From positions 2,063,001 through 2,127,000 of the forward strand of contig NZ_QYUL01000001.1 in NCBI RefSeq assembly GCF_003590795.1: a DNA stretch of 64,000 nt. Reading direction: 5' to 3'. The notes beneath the pieces were generated by a model that saw only the letters and a list, made by a program, of their open reading frames with translations, had not been told where the DNA came from and made no database searches. This document shows, in pieces, positions 1 through 9,600 of this stretch. Within the stretch, counting starts at the first letter, position 1. Every line of letters starts with the position of its first letter. The position numbers were made by a program, and so were the translations under genes. This DNA comes from Azospirillum cavernae. Its GTDB lineage: Bacteria > Pseudomonadota > Alphaproteobacteria > Azospirillales > Azospirillaceae.

Positions 1-264
1 CCGTTCGTACTGGTCGTGCAGGGCGACCGCTGGAAGGACCGTGCCGATCGCGTCGTCGCGCCGCTGGTCCTGGCGAGCGAGATTGCGTATCGCGACCCGA
101 CCCTGAACCCGGACTTCACGATCGACGGCACGACGGTCATCCTGAACCCGCTTCAGATGGCGACCATTCCCACCCGCGTGCTCGGTCCTGCGGTGGGGAA
201 TCTCGACGGCGAGCACATCCGGGTCATCGCCGCGTTCGATGCCATGATTGCCCAAGGGCAGTAA
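1..264 (+). CDS. CcdB-like toxin, 5' end outside the window
   Basis: The reading frame is open from base 1 to a TAA at 262-264, so the true start lies left of the window. The visible 87 residues have the CcdB layout: a hydrophobic FVLVVQ strand, a RVVAPLVLA strand, LNP.F.IDG, a second strand with TTVILNPLQMATIP, then LG.PVGNLDGE and a closing helix ending in a polar tail. CcdB family toxins poison DNA gyrase and are paired with a CcdA antitoxin encoded immediately upstream; the antitoxin would be outside this window. Such modules are typical of plasmids and genomic islands, which fits the accessory content that follows. The GTG at 16 is internal to the domain and is not the start. Confidence 0.7.
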   Translation, partial: PFVLVVQGDRWKDRADRVVAPLVLASEIAYRDPTLNPDFTIDGTTVILNPLQMATIPTRVLGPAVGNLDGEHIRVIAAFDAMIAQGQ

Positions 265-280
265 CGCCCTCTAGTGAACT

Positions 281-367
281 GAACCAGACGGATCGTGTCG
301 TTTGTACGCCGGCAAACACGAGGCATTCTTCCGTTACCACCAATCTGCACGCGTAACGGCGCGTCTG
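281..367. repeat. diverged direct repeat, left copy
   Basis: This segment aligns without gaps to 1451-1537: 61 of 87 positions are identical by hand count, and many of the differences are transitions. The best conserved blocks are gaacc.gacggatc at the left and cgtaa.ggc.cgtctg at the right. The two copies lie outside either end of the leftward gene at 401-1393. No open frame or transposase is visible in the copy, and its nature is not known. Confidence 0.6.
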
Positions 368-400
368 ATGTAAGCCACCAGTGGTGGGCGATTGATGGAA

Positions 401-1393
401 TCACCCGCCGCACCGCTTAATAAAGGCCTCCGTAAAAGCAATTTTCGGCGCCTTTCCCTCGCGACCGACTAAATAGCGATGCACTTCAATCTGTGCTTTC
501 GCCAGAGCAGCCGCCATTGACGGTCGGAGGTCTGGCTTGGCAGGCACGAGAATGATCTTTCGAAGATCATTTGGCAGGGTTATCAAAGAAGGATAAAGCA
601 TGAGCTGACCAACAGCTTCATATATGTTGTGTGCGGCCACGCCCGTCTTTATTTCAATTAGGAGTTTTGCGTCGAGGAGCACGGCATCAGCCTCGTATCC
701 GGATTTCCCTGGTTTGATTAGCGCCGGCCCAAGTATCTTCTTCAACGCCTCCCAAACATAACCCTGCAACGCCTCGACCTCTTTGGTTACACCCTTCGTC
801 GTGACCTTCTTGATCAGACCTTTCTCATCGAGACCAAGGCTATATGGCTCGTCATCACTCGGCTTCTTGTTCTGCCCACCGCCAGCCTTGGTACGAGCCT
901 GGGTGCATCCAACTGCAAAGGCAACAGTCTGCTTGACAAGCGTTGCCGAGTCAGCGTCGATGTAAGCAACCACATACCATTGCCGCTTGGATACCTTACC
1001 CCCAGCTAATACCGGCACCGGCGTCAGGCCGCTCAACGCTTGGAATTCTTCGCGCACCTCTTCTGAGAGCGAATTGGGCTTAAGCCAACCTTCGCGAAGC
1101 AGGACGTAGCGTCCTGCGTCATCACGGCCAATCACCGTGAGTTTTCCTTTATCCTGCTTGGCGGTATCGGGCTTTACAAGCTTGACTACGCCGTTGTTGA
1201 GACTGGCATCGACCCCGAGCATGACTTGATCTTCAATGGTGTCAGGTTCCCCGTGGCCATAATTTGAGAAAACAACGCCGGTCCCTTCTATGACCCATCC
1301 GCTCTCGGCTTTTGTGCTTTCCTTGAGAAGAGCATTCACCCAGCGCCGGAACGCGTGGTCGCTTTGGTGCTGGTCGTTAAGAAGCTCAATCAT
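401..1393 (-). CDS. Unknown protein with a PD-(D/E)XK nuclease-like C-terminus
   Basis: The product is about 330 residues and I do not recognise its family. Near residue 250 it has a PD-(D/E)XK-type pattern: EADAVLLDAK followed by LLIEIKT, then a helix IYEAVGQLMLYP, the arrangement of many restriction and repair nucleases. The N-terminal half is mixed and unassigned. I chose the ATG at 1393 because a GAGG lies about 8 bases upstream; a GTG/ATG-like extension to 1432 has no such site. The gene is AT-richer than its surroundings (25 G+C in the 60 bases 541-600) and points away from the BREX operon. It is bracketed by two diverged direct repeats, so it may be a separately acquired cassette. A role in DNA degradation or defence is inference from the fold pattern and location. 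Confidence 0.65.
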   Translation of the reverse strand: MIELLNDQHQSDHAFRRWVNALLKESTKAESGWVIEGTGVVFSNYGHGEPDTIEDQVMLGVDASLNNGVVKLVKPDTAKQDKGKLTVIGRDDAGRYVLLREGWLKPNSLSEEVREEFQALSGLTPVPVLAGGKVSKRQWYVVAYIDADSATLVKQTVAFAVGCTQARTKAGGGQNKKPSDDEPYSLGLDEKGLIKKVTTKGVTKEVEALQGYVWEALKKILGPALIKPGKSGYEADAVLLDAKLLIEIKTGVAAHNIYEAVGQLMLYPSLITLPNDLRKIILVPAKPDLRPSMAAALAKAQIEVHRYLVGREGKAPKIAFTEAFIKRCGG

Positions 1394-1450
1394 GGGGCCT
1401 CGGAGTCCCTGTAAGGGTGGGCAGGATGGCAAGCCGACCGCAAGTGGGTC

Positions 1451-1537
1451 GAACCGGACGGATCATATCGTTTATGCGTCAGCAAGCACCAGGCGCTGTA
1501 CGGACTGTGCCAAGCTACATACGTAATGGCCCGTCTG
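1451..1537. repeat. diverged direct repeat, right copy
   Basis: This is the second copy of the repeat at 281-367, exactly 1170 bases downstream. It sits in the 255-base gap between the start of the leftward nuclease-like gene and the start of pglW, so it could hold promoter or boundary functions for either. No other gene is supported in this gap. Confidence 0.6.
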
Positions 1538-1648
1538 GCGCACACCACTAGTTGGCCAGCGCTGTGGTTTCTCGCTTCCCCAAAACTGGCCACTGGACCA
1601 AGCGCCGCGCCTGTCGCATCCTGCGCGTGCTATCGGGAGAGGTACTTC

Positions 1649-4600
1649 ATGGTAATGGGTGCGCAGCGCTGGTTGACGATCACGGAGTCTCCGTTCCCCT
1701 GGGAGCGCGAGGCTCTGGAGTTTCTGCGCGATCGGCTGCCTGACCAGGACCCCTGGTACGCTTGGTCGAACGTCGAGTTCATCGACGATGACGGCAAGGT
1801 CAACGAGGTCGATGCGCTCATTCTGTCGCCCCACGGCCTGTTCCTGGTGGAGATCAAGAGCCGCCCCGGCCAACTCGACGGCGATCCGCACAGCTGGACC
1901 TGGAACACCGACGGCCGCCGCCGCACCGACGACAACCCGCTGATCCTCGCCAACCGCAAGGCCAAGCGCCTCTCCGGATTGCTCAAGCGTCAGAACGCGG
2001 TCACCCGGGCCAAATCGCGCCTGCCCTACGTGACGGCGGTGCTCTTTCTGTCCGCCCCGGAGCTGGTGTGGCGGGTCGATCCGGCCACGGCGCTGTCCAC
2101 CTTCGGGCGCCGTCCGTCGAAGTGGGGTGGCGGCATCGTCAACACGCTGACCGCCGGCATGCCGGCGGCCCCACCCCGTCCGCCGGTGACCGCCGAGCAG
2201 GCGCGCATGGTTTGCCGCGCGATCTCGGAGGCCGGCATCCGGCCGGCCCTGCGCGACCGCCGCATCGCCGACTACGAGCTGACGCGCGTTCTCGCCGAAG
2301 GCGACGGCTGGCAGGATTGGGAGGGGCGTCACGTGTCGCTGGGCGTTCCCCGGCGCATCCGCGTCTACCCGTACGCGGCAGCGGCTGGCACCGAGGAACG
2401 CCGGTCGCTCGGCCGGCTGGCGGCGCGGGAGTTCCAGGTGCTGGAAGGCATCGACCATCCGGGCGTGCTTCGGGTGCGGGAGTACAAGGACACCGACCGT
2501 GGCCCGGCGCTGATCTTCGACCACGATCCCAAGTCGATCCGGCTCGATTTCCTGATGCGCGAGCATCTGGAGCGGATGGGGGCGGACCTCAGGCTGCACA
2601 TCCTCCGCCAACTGGCCGAGACGCTGAAATACGCCCACGGCAAGCGGCTCTACCACCGTGCCTTGGCGCCTCAAAGCGTCCTCGTGCGCGATGTCGACCA
2701 GCCCCTCCCGCGTCTGCAGGTCATGAACTGGCAGACGGCGGCGCGCGAGGCCACCACCACCGGCACGGCTCATGTTGTGTCCGCCACCATCCATCTCGGC
2801 AGCTACGTCGAGGATCCGGCCAAGGTCTACATTGCCCCGGAAGCGTTGAGCGGCGGTCCCCAGTCTGGCCCGCATCACGATGTCTTCTCGCTGGCGGCGA
2901 TCGCCTACCATCTGTTCACCGGGCAACCGCCGGCGGCCACGCCGCTCGAATTGGCGGCACGGCTGCGCGCCGGCGGCGGCCTGCGCGTGTCCGATGTGGT
3001 GGACGGCGCGATGCAGAGCCTCGTCGATCTGATCCGCACCGGCACCCACCCGGAGGTGCCGGCCCGCATCGCCTCGATGGACGAGTTCCTCGAGCGCTTG
3101 GCTGAGGTCGAGCGCGACCTGCAACGGGGCGCTCCGGAAGCCACCGTCGATCCGGCGGTGGCGAAACCGGGCGACCGGCTCGAGGGCGGCTTCACCGTGG
3201 TCCGGCGGCTCGGTCGGGGAGCCTCGGCCGACGCCCTGCTGGTGCGGAGCGACGGCGAGGAGGCGGAGGAACTGGTGCTGAAGGTGGCGCTGGACCCGGC
3301 CCACAGTGATCGCCTGGAGGCCGAGGCGGCGGCGCTCGCCAGGCTTCGCCATACCAACATCGTCTCGGCTCGGCACAGCCTGACCGTTTCCGGTCGTGCG
3401 GCCATCCTGATGGAGAGCGCTGGCGCCCAGACCCTGGCACAGGTTCTGCGCAGCCCCGACGGCCTGTCGCTGGACCTCAAGCGCCGTTTCGGCGAGGAGC
3501 TGCTGAACGCCGTCGATTATCTCGAGCAGAAGGGCGTTGCCCACCGCGACATAAAGCCCGACAACATCGGCATCACCGAGGGGCGGGAGCGCCGCCGTCT
3601 GGTGCTGTTCGACTTTTCCCTGGCCCGCACGTCGCCGGACAACATCCAGGCGGGAACCCGCCCCTACCTGGACCCCTTCCTGCCCCTGCGCCGCCCGCCG
3701 CGCTGGGATCTCAGCGCCGAGCGTTTCGCGGCGGCGGTGACTCTGCACGAGATGATGACCGGCGTCCTGCCCGTCTGGGGCGATGGGCAGAGCGATCCGG
3801 CCCTGCTCGACGACGAAGCCACCATCGAATCCGGTCGCTTCGACCCGAACCTGCGCGAAGGGCTGCTGGCCTTTTTCGACAAGGCCCTGCGGCGCGACCC
3901 GCGGGAACGCTTCGACAACGCCGAGGACATGCTGCGGGCGTGGCGCCGGGTGTTCGATGAGGCGGTTGCGAACCAGGGCGAGGGCGGCAGCTTCGACGCC
4001 GTTGCCCGCCGTCTGGCTGCCACCGCTCCGATCGCCGAGCTGGGCTATGGCGTCGAGGCCCAGGACGTGCTCGACCGCATGGGGGTCCTCACGGTCCGCG
4101 ACCTGCTGGCCGTGCGGCGCGGCACGATCCGCTACCTGACCGGCGTCGGTGACCGCATCCGCAAGGAGATCCGGCTGAAGGCCAAGCGGCTGGCCCAGCT
4201 TCGCCCCGATCTGGTGCCGGGCGCCCCATCCCCCACCGATTCCGGCACCGAGGACACCGGCCGCGCCAGCATCGACCGTCTGGCCGACCTGCTGGTTCCG
4301 CGCCGCCCGCTGGGCGAGGAGACGGTGGAGGATCGCGCGCTCGCCGTCTTCCTCGGGCTTGAGGACACCGGCACGCCGTTGGCGTGGCCCACCGCCGGCG
4401 TCGTCGCCAGCCATTGCGGGGTCTCCCGCTCGGCCGTCGCCACGGCGCTGGCCAAGGCGCGGGAGCGATGGCTCAAGCAACCGGCGCTGACGGACGTGCG
4501 GAATGACGTGCGCACCCTGTTGCGGGCCAGCGGCGGCGTGATGACCGTGTCCGAACTGGTGCCGCAAATCCTGGCGATGCGCGGTTCTCTGCTGGACGAC

Positions 4601-5818
4601 GATGGCCGCCGCCGCTTCGCCGGGGCGGTCCTGCGCGCCGCCACCGAGACGGAACTCGATCTGGCCAGCCCCCGTTTTCGGATGTTCGAGGGTGAGGCCG
4701 CCCCCCTGATCGCGGAGCGCGAGGATCTGGCGGAGCACGCCCGGACCCTTGCCCGCGCCGCCGACGCGCTGGCGGCGCTGGACACGCTGGCCCCGCCGCA
4801 GCGGGTGTTCGAGGAGCTGGACGCGTTGGGCTGGCCAGTCCTGGAGGAGGAGGACGCACCCCCCCGCCCGGCGCCGGTCCGGGTCCGCGCGCTGGCGGTG
4901 GCGGCCGCGCGCACCGCCGCCCTGTCGAGCAAGGGCGAGATCTACCCGCGCGGCATGCCGGCCGAGCGCACGTTGCGTCTGGCGGCCGGTTCCCTGCTCG
5001 GCCCGCGCGCGCTGACCGAGGCGCAGGTGCGCGAACGCGTCGAGGGCCGCTACGCCGAGGCCACCCCGCTGCCCGCCCGCCCGACGCTCGACACTCTGCT
5101 GGAGCAGGCCGGAACCAGCCGCGTCTGGCGTGAGGATGGCGAGGACGGGCCGGGCTACTACGCCGATCACGCCGGCTTCGGGAGGTCGTCGGGCCTCACC
5201 TCGCTTCATCGGTCGCTGACCGACGGGCCGCCGGTGGACCAGACGCCGGAGGTGGAGGCCGCCCGCCATCTGGAGGAAAGGATGGCCTACGCGCTGCGCA
5301 GCGGCGGCTTCCTGGCGCTGACGGTCGATCCGCGCCGCTACTTGGACGCCGAACAGGCGCTGCTCGACCGCTTCCCCCTGCGCCGGGTCAGCATCGACCG
5401 CCTGTTGCTCGACGCCATGCGGCGCGAGGCCGCCGGGCGCAAGGTGGATTGGTCGCTGGTGCTGCGCGCCGATTCGGCGGAGCGGGACAGCCGCGACGCG
5501 GCCAACCTGCGCCGCCTGATCGGCTTCGCCCTGCCGTCGGTCGAGCAGGCTCTGCGCGCGTCCGACAAGCCGCAATTGCTGGTGGATTGCGGGCTGTTCG
5601 CCCGGTACGAGCTGATGGACCGCGTCGCCGCCCTGCGCGACCTGTCCGGCACGGCGGGGGGGCCGCCCGGCCTCTGGCTGCTGCTGCCCCAGCCCGACGA
5701 GGGGCTGCCCACCATCGCCGGCAAGGCCGTTCCCGTCATCGGCACCGGCCAGTGGGCGCGCATCCCCCCCTCCTGGATCGCCAACCGGCACCGGGCCGGC
5801 GCGCGGGCGGCGGGGTGA
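1649..5818 (+). CDS. pglW: BREX type 2 serine/threonine kinase PglW
   Basis: This is the large kinase of type 2 BREX (Pgl) phage defence, about 1389 residues. Domains in order: an N-terminal NERD nuclease-related region (about residues 20-130, with NEVDALILSPHGLFLVEIKS); a first kinase-like domain whose catalytic loop reads HRALAP, lacking the HRD aspartate (near 336), so probably a pseudokinase; a second kinase domain with VLK (near 545), an intact HRDIKPDN loop (near 632) and DFS instead of DFG; then a helix-hairpin-helix-like stretch (about 797-850) and a sigma- or HTH-like region before an alpha-rich tail. I chose ATG 1649 because GGGAGAGG lies 6 bases upstream and the homologous N-terminus (W..ITESPFPWEREAL) starts there. 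PglW is thought to phosphorylate partners; the substrate here is not visible. It is the first gene of the operon ending at 20223. Confidence 0.93.
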   Translation: MVMGAQRWLTITESPFPWEREALEFLRDRLPDQDPWYAWSNVEFIDDDGKVNEVDALILSPHGLFLVEIKSRPGQLDGDPHSWTWNTDGRRRTDDNPLILANRKAKRLSGLLKRQNAVTRAKSRLPYVTAVLFLSAPELVWRVDPATALSTFGRRPSKWGGGIVNTLTAGMPAAPPRPPVTAEQARMVCRAISEAGIRPALRDRRIADYELTRVLAEGDGWQDWEGRHVSLGVPRRIRVYPYAAAAGTEERRSLGRLAAREFQVLEGIDHPGVLRVREYKDTDRGPALIFDHDPKSIRLDFLMREHLERMGADLRLHILRQLAETLKYAHGKRLYHRALAPQSVLVRDVDQPLPRLQVMNWQTAAREATTTGTAHVVSATIHLGSYVEDPAKVYIAPEALSGGPQSGPHHDVFSLAAIAYHLFTGQPPAATPLELAARLRAGGGLRVSDVVDGAMQSLVDLIRTGTHPEVPARIASMDEFLERLAEVERDLQRGAPEATVDPAVAKPGDRLEGGFTVVRRLGRGASADALLVRSDGEEAEELVLKVALDPAHSDRLEAEAAALARLRHTNIVSARHSLTVSGRAAILMESAGAQTLAQVLRSPDGLSLDLKRRFGEELLNAVDYLEQKGVAHRDIKPDNIGITEGRERRRLVLFDFSLARTSPDNIQAGTRPYLDPFLPLRRPPRWDLSAERFAAAVTLHEMMTGVLPVWGDGQSDPALLDDEATIESGRFDPNLREGLLAFFDKALRRDPRERFDNAEDMLRAWRRVFDEAVANQGEGGSFDAVARRLAATAPIAELGYGVEAQDVLDRMGVLTVRDLLAVRRGTIRYLTGVGDRIRKEIRLKAKRLAQLRPDLVPGAPSPTDSGTEDTGRASIDRLADLLVPRRPLGEETVEDRALAVFLGLEDTGTPLAWPTAGVVASHCGVSRSAVATALAKARERWLKQPALTDVRNDVRTLLRASGGVMTVSELVPQILAMRGSLLDDDGRRRFAGAVLRAATETELDLASPRFRMFEGEAAPLIAEREDLAEHARTLARAADALAALDTLAPPQRVFEELDALGWPVLEEEDAPPRPAPVRVRALAVAAARTAALSSKGEIYPRGMPAERTLRLAAGSLLGPRALTEAQVRERVEGRYAEATPLPARPTLDTLLEQAGTSRVWREDGEDGPGYYADHAGFGRSSGLTSLHRSLTDGPPVDQTPEVEAARHLEERMAYALRSGGFLALTVDPRRYLDAEQALLDRFPLRRVSIDRLLLDAMRREAAGRKVDWSLVLRADSAERDSRDAANLRRLIGFALPSVEQALRASDKPQLLVDCGLFARYELMDRVAALRDLSGTAGGPPGLWLLLPQPDEGLPTIAGKAVPVIGTGQWARIPPSWIANRHRAGARAAG

Positions 5819-5825
5819 GTCGGCC

Positions 5826-6605
5826 ATGATGCTGGACACCGGGCAGCTCAACGCCATCGTGGTCGAGGATCTGCACGCCTTCGAGAGCGACTTCGACCTT
5901 CAGCCCGTCCCACGCCATCAGGAGATGCGGGCCGGAGCGATCGCCTGGATCGCGCGCTTCATCCCGGAAGCGATCCCCACGGACACCGGCATGGTCATCG
6001 CCGCCACGACCGGACGGCTGCACCGCTACCCCGACCATCGCACCCACGGCTGGTTCCGCACCCTGTACCTCGACGCCGCGCTGTTCGCGCTCTCCGGGGA
6101 GGAGCGTTACCTGACCGTTGTCCTGTCCAACATCGACCATGGGTCGAGCAGCCTGCGCGAGGCGGTGCTCGGCCCGCTGGGGTTGGTGGCCGACCGGCTG
6201 CCCTCCGACCATCCCGAATTGAACCGCCGCATCGCCAGCAGCCTGACCCGTGGCCACATGCACAACGACTCCTTGCTGGCCGTCTTTCTCGCCACCGGGG
6301 GAAGCGCTGGCTTCAAGACGCGACAGCTCGAGGCGTGGCGCCGCCTTCCCTCGCTGGTGCCGCAGGATCGCGACGTGATCGACCGGCTTCTGTCGAGGGC
6401 GTCTCTGCCCCTCAGCTTCTTCGGCGAAGAATATGCCCTGATTCAGCGTCACCTGCTGTTCCGGCTGGGCGCTCCCGACCCGGCGCGTCGAAAGCCGTCG
6501 CCGTCCTGGCCGGCCGCCCCGGTTCCGGTCGCGGACATCGAGGACCGGGTGGAGCGCCATCCGTTGATGGCGCCGCTGATCGTCCTGCCCTCAGCCGCAA
6601 ACTGA
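5826..6605 (+). CDS. Unrecognised protein embedded in the BREX operon
   Basis: This 259-residue product starts 8 bases after the pglW stop (ATG 5826, with a second ATG at 5829) and precedes pglX, all on one strand, so it is almost certainly cotranscribed with the BREX genes. I do not recognise a family. It looks soluble and mostly helical, with no signal peptide or membrane segment. Visible stretches include HGWFRTLYLDAALFAL, TRGHMHNDSLLAVFLATGG and a Pro/Ala-rich linker near residue 215 before a charged C-terminus. It is not one of the six standard type 2 components (PglW, PglX, PglY, PglZ, BrxD, BrxHI), so it may be an accessory or lineage-specific subunit. Codon use matches the neighbouring BREX genes, arguing that it has travelled with them. 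Confidence 0.75.
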   Translation: MMLDTGQLNAIVVEDLHAFESDFDLQPVPRHQEMRAGAIAWIARFIPEAIPTDTGMVIAATTGRLHRYPDHRTHGWFRTLYLDAALFALSGEERYLTVVLSNIDHGSSSLREAVLGPLGLVADRLPSDHPELNRRIASSLTRGHMHNDSLLAVFLATGGSAGFKTRQLEAWRRLPSLVPQDRDVIDRLLSRASLPLSFFGEEYALIQRHLLFRLGAPDPARRKPSPSWPAAPVPVADIEDRVERHPLMAPLIVLPSAAN

Positions 6606-6684
6606 CCAGACCCTCATCGGACTCCCCCGACCTCCTGTGCGTGTGCTACTCCCTTCGGCCTCGCCACTTCCGCACCGGGTTGCC

Positions 6685-9600
6685 ATGATCGACGCCAAAG
6701 CCCTGCTGACCGACCTGAAGCGCCTGCTGCGCACGCTGGAAACCGACATCCGCGAGCGGGTGGAGGGGTCGCCCCTGGAGGACGGCTTGCGGGCGGACTG
6801 GCAGGCGGCGCGCGACGCCAGGCGGACGGCGCAGACCTTCGCCTCGTGGCTGGACGAGGAGGTGACGCAGGCCGCCGTGCATTGGGTGCTGGCTTGCGTC
6901 TTCCTGCGCTTCGTCGAGGACAATGGGCTGGTCGAGCGTCCCTGGCTGTCGGGTCCGGGGGAGCGGCTGGAGCTGGCGCGCGACCGTCACGACTCCTGGA
7001 TCCGCGCCAACCCGACGGGGGAGGAGCGCGACTTCCTGCTGGACGCCTTCGCCGAGGCGGCGGAACTGCCCGGCCTGGGCGCGCTGTTCGACCGGCGGCA
7101 CAACCCGCTGTGGCGGCTGCCGGTGTCGGGCGACGGCGCCATCGCGCTGCGCGGCTTCTGGCAGAAGCGCGACCCCGACAGCGGCGCCCTGCTGCACGAC
7201 TTCACCGACCCGGCGTTCGGCACCCGCTTCCTCGGCGATCTCTATCAGGATCTGTCGGAGGCGGCGCGCAAGCGCTTCGCCCTGCTCCAGACGCCGGACT
7301 TCGTCGAGGAGTTCATCCTCGACCGTACGCTGGACCCGGCGATCCGCGAGTTCGGCTTTCGCGCGGTGCGGCTGATCGACCCCACCTGCGGTTCCGGCCA
7401 CTTCCTGCTGGGCGCCTTCCGCCGCCTGTTCGACCTGTGGACCCGCCAGGAGCCGGGCCGCAACGTGCGCGACTGCGCGCAACAGGCGCTGGACGCGGTG
7501 AGCGGGGTGGACGTCAACCCCTTCGCCGCCGCCATCGCCCGTTTCCGCCTGCTGGTGGCGGCGCTGACCGCCTGCGGCATCGCCAGCCTGCGCGGCGCGC
7601 CGGACTTCCACATCTCCGTGGCGGTCGGCGACAGCCTGCTGCACGGCAAGCGTTTCATGAAGGTCGAGGGCTGGCAGATGTCCTTCGGTCCAGACGGCGG
7701 CTTGGCCCATGTCACCTTCGAGGAGGACCGCGAGGCGCTGAACCACCTCCTGGGGCGGCAGTACCACGCCGTGGTGGGGAACCCGCCGTATATTACGGTG
7801 AAGGATAAGGCGCTGAACCAAGCCTATCGGGAGCGCTTTTCCACCTGCCACATGAAATATTCGCTCGGCGTGCCCTTCACCGAACGCTTCTTCGATCTGG
7901 CCCTGCCAAGTGGCGATGGGGCGTCGGCGGGCTTCGTTGGCATGATCACCGCCAACTCCTTTATGAAACGGGAATTCGGCAAGAAGCTGATTGAGGTGTT
8001 CCTGCCGCAGGTCGATCTGACCCATGTGATCGACACCGCTGGAGCGTACATTCCCGGCCACGGCACGCCGACCGTCATCCTGTTCGGGCGCAATCAACGG
8101 CCGGTAGGAACCGAGGTGCGTGCCGCCATGGGCATCAAGGGTGAACCGGGCGCGCCGGATGACCCCAGCCGTGGCCTTGTCTGGTCGTCTATCGTGAATG
8201 GGATCGACCGGCCGGGAAGCGAGAATATCTTTATGAGCTTCGCGGATCTTCCTCGTGCTGGACTTGCTAAACACCCATGGAGCATGGGAGGTGGAGGGCA
8301 ATCTGATCTAAAAGAAGTAATTGAGTCAAAGGAGAAGGCGCTTGGAGTATTCGTTGATTCCATTGGATTTATGGCAATCACTGGAGAAGATGAAGCTTTT
8401 ATATTGACGAAAAGCTCTGCGCGGAGGATGGATTCTCCGTGTCGGACGTTTGGCGCAGGTGATTCTGTTAGAGACTGGGAGATTTCTGATGAAGAGAAAA
8501 TAATATTTCCCTATAGTGTTGGGTCAAGCTGCAATGTAATCCCGCTCTCATGCTTGGGCTTGTACAAAATTCGTTCTTGGATATTGCGAACAAATCTAAA
8601 AAATAGATTGATGTTTGGGAAGAAGCCTGAGGAATCTGGGATGGCGTGGTGGGAGTATAGATTCTTCTCGGCAGGAAGATCTGCATCAAAATTTTTGATT
8701 GCATTTGGTGAAGTTTCTACTCACAATCATTTCCTGCTTGACAAAAGCGGAAGTGTGTTCAAGCAAACAGCGCCTGTGATTAAACTTCCAGCTACGGCAA
8801 CGGAAAATGATCATTTTGCCTTGTTGGGGTTGCTGAACAGTTCAACCGCTTGTTTTTGGCTAAAGCAAGTTTGCCATAACAAAGGAAGCACTGTGGATCA
8901 AATGGGCGCTCGCCAGCGCAGCGATCCTTTTGAGGATTTTTATCAGTATAACGGCACCAAGCTCCAATCCTTCCCCCTCGCCGAACCCTATCCCACCGAC
9001 CTCGCCACGGCGCTGGACGGCCTCGCCCGCGACCTGACCGACACTCTGCCCAAGGCGGTTCTCGCCCGTGGTGTCCCCACCCGCGCCGACCTCGACGCGG
9101 CGAAGGCGCACGCCCTCTCGATCCGCCGCCGCATGATCGCCATGCAGGAGGAGTTGGATTTCCGCTGCTACCGGCTCTACGGCTTGCTGGACGAGGAGGC
9201 CGAGCATCCGGCCCCGCCCGAGGTCGATCTGGGTGAGCGCGCCTTCGAGATCGTCATGGCCCGCAAGATGGCGGACGGCGAGCTTGAGACGACGTGGTTC
9301 GCCCGCCACGGCTCCACCCCCGTCACCGACATCCCCGCCCGCTGGCCGGCGGACTACCGCGCGCTGGTGGAGCGGCGCATCGCCCTGATCGCGGAGAATC
9401 GCTGGATCGAGCTGGTCGAGCGGCCGGAATACAAGCGGCGCTGGCAGTGGGACGACCAGGGCTTCGACGCCGGATGGACCAAGCGGGAACAGGCGGCGCT
9501 GAAGGAGTGGCTGCTCGACCGGCTGGAGGATCCGCGCCACTGGCCCGGCGACCCGGCCCTGACCTCGGTGTCGCGGCTGGCCGACCGGGCGCGCGGCGAC

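Noticed and set aside
1472..5857. A 1461-codon leftward open frame covering pglW
   Set aside because: It is antisense to a gene with clear kinase motifs, is Gln/Arg/Gly-rich without domains, and reflects the GC-rich third positions of pglW.
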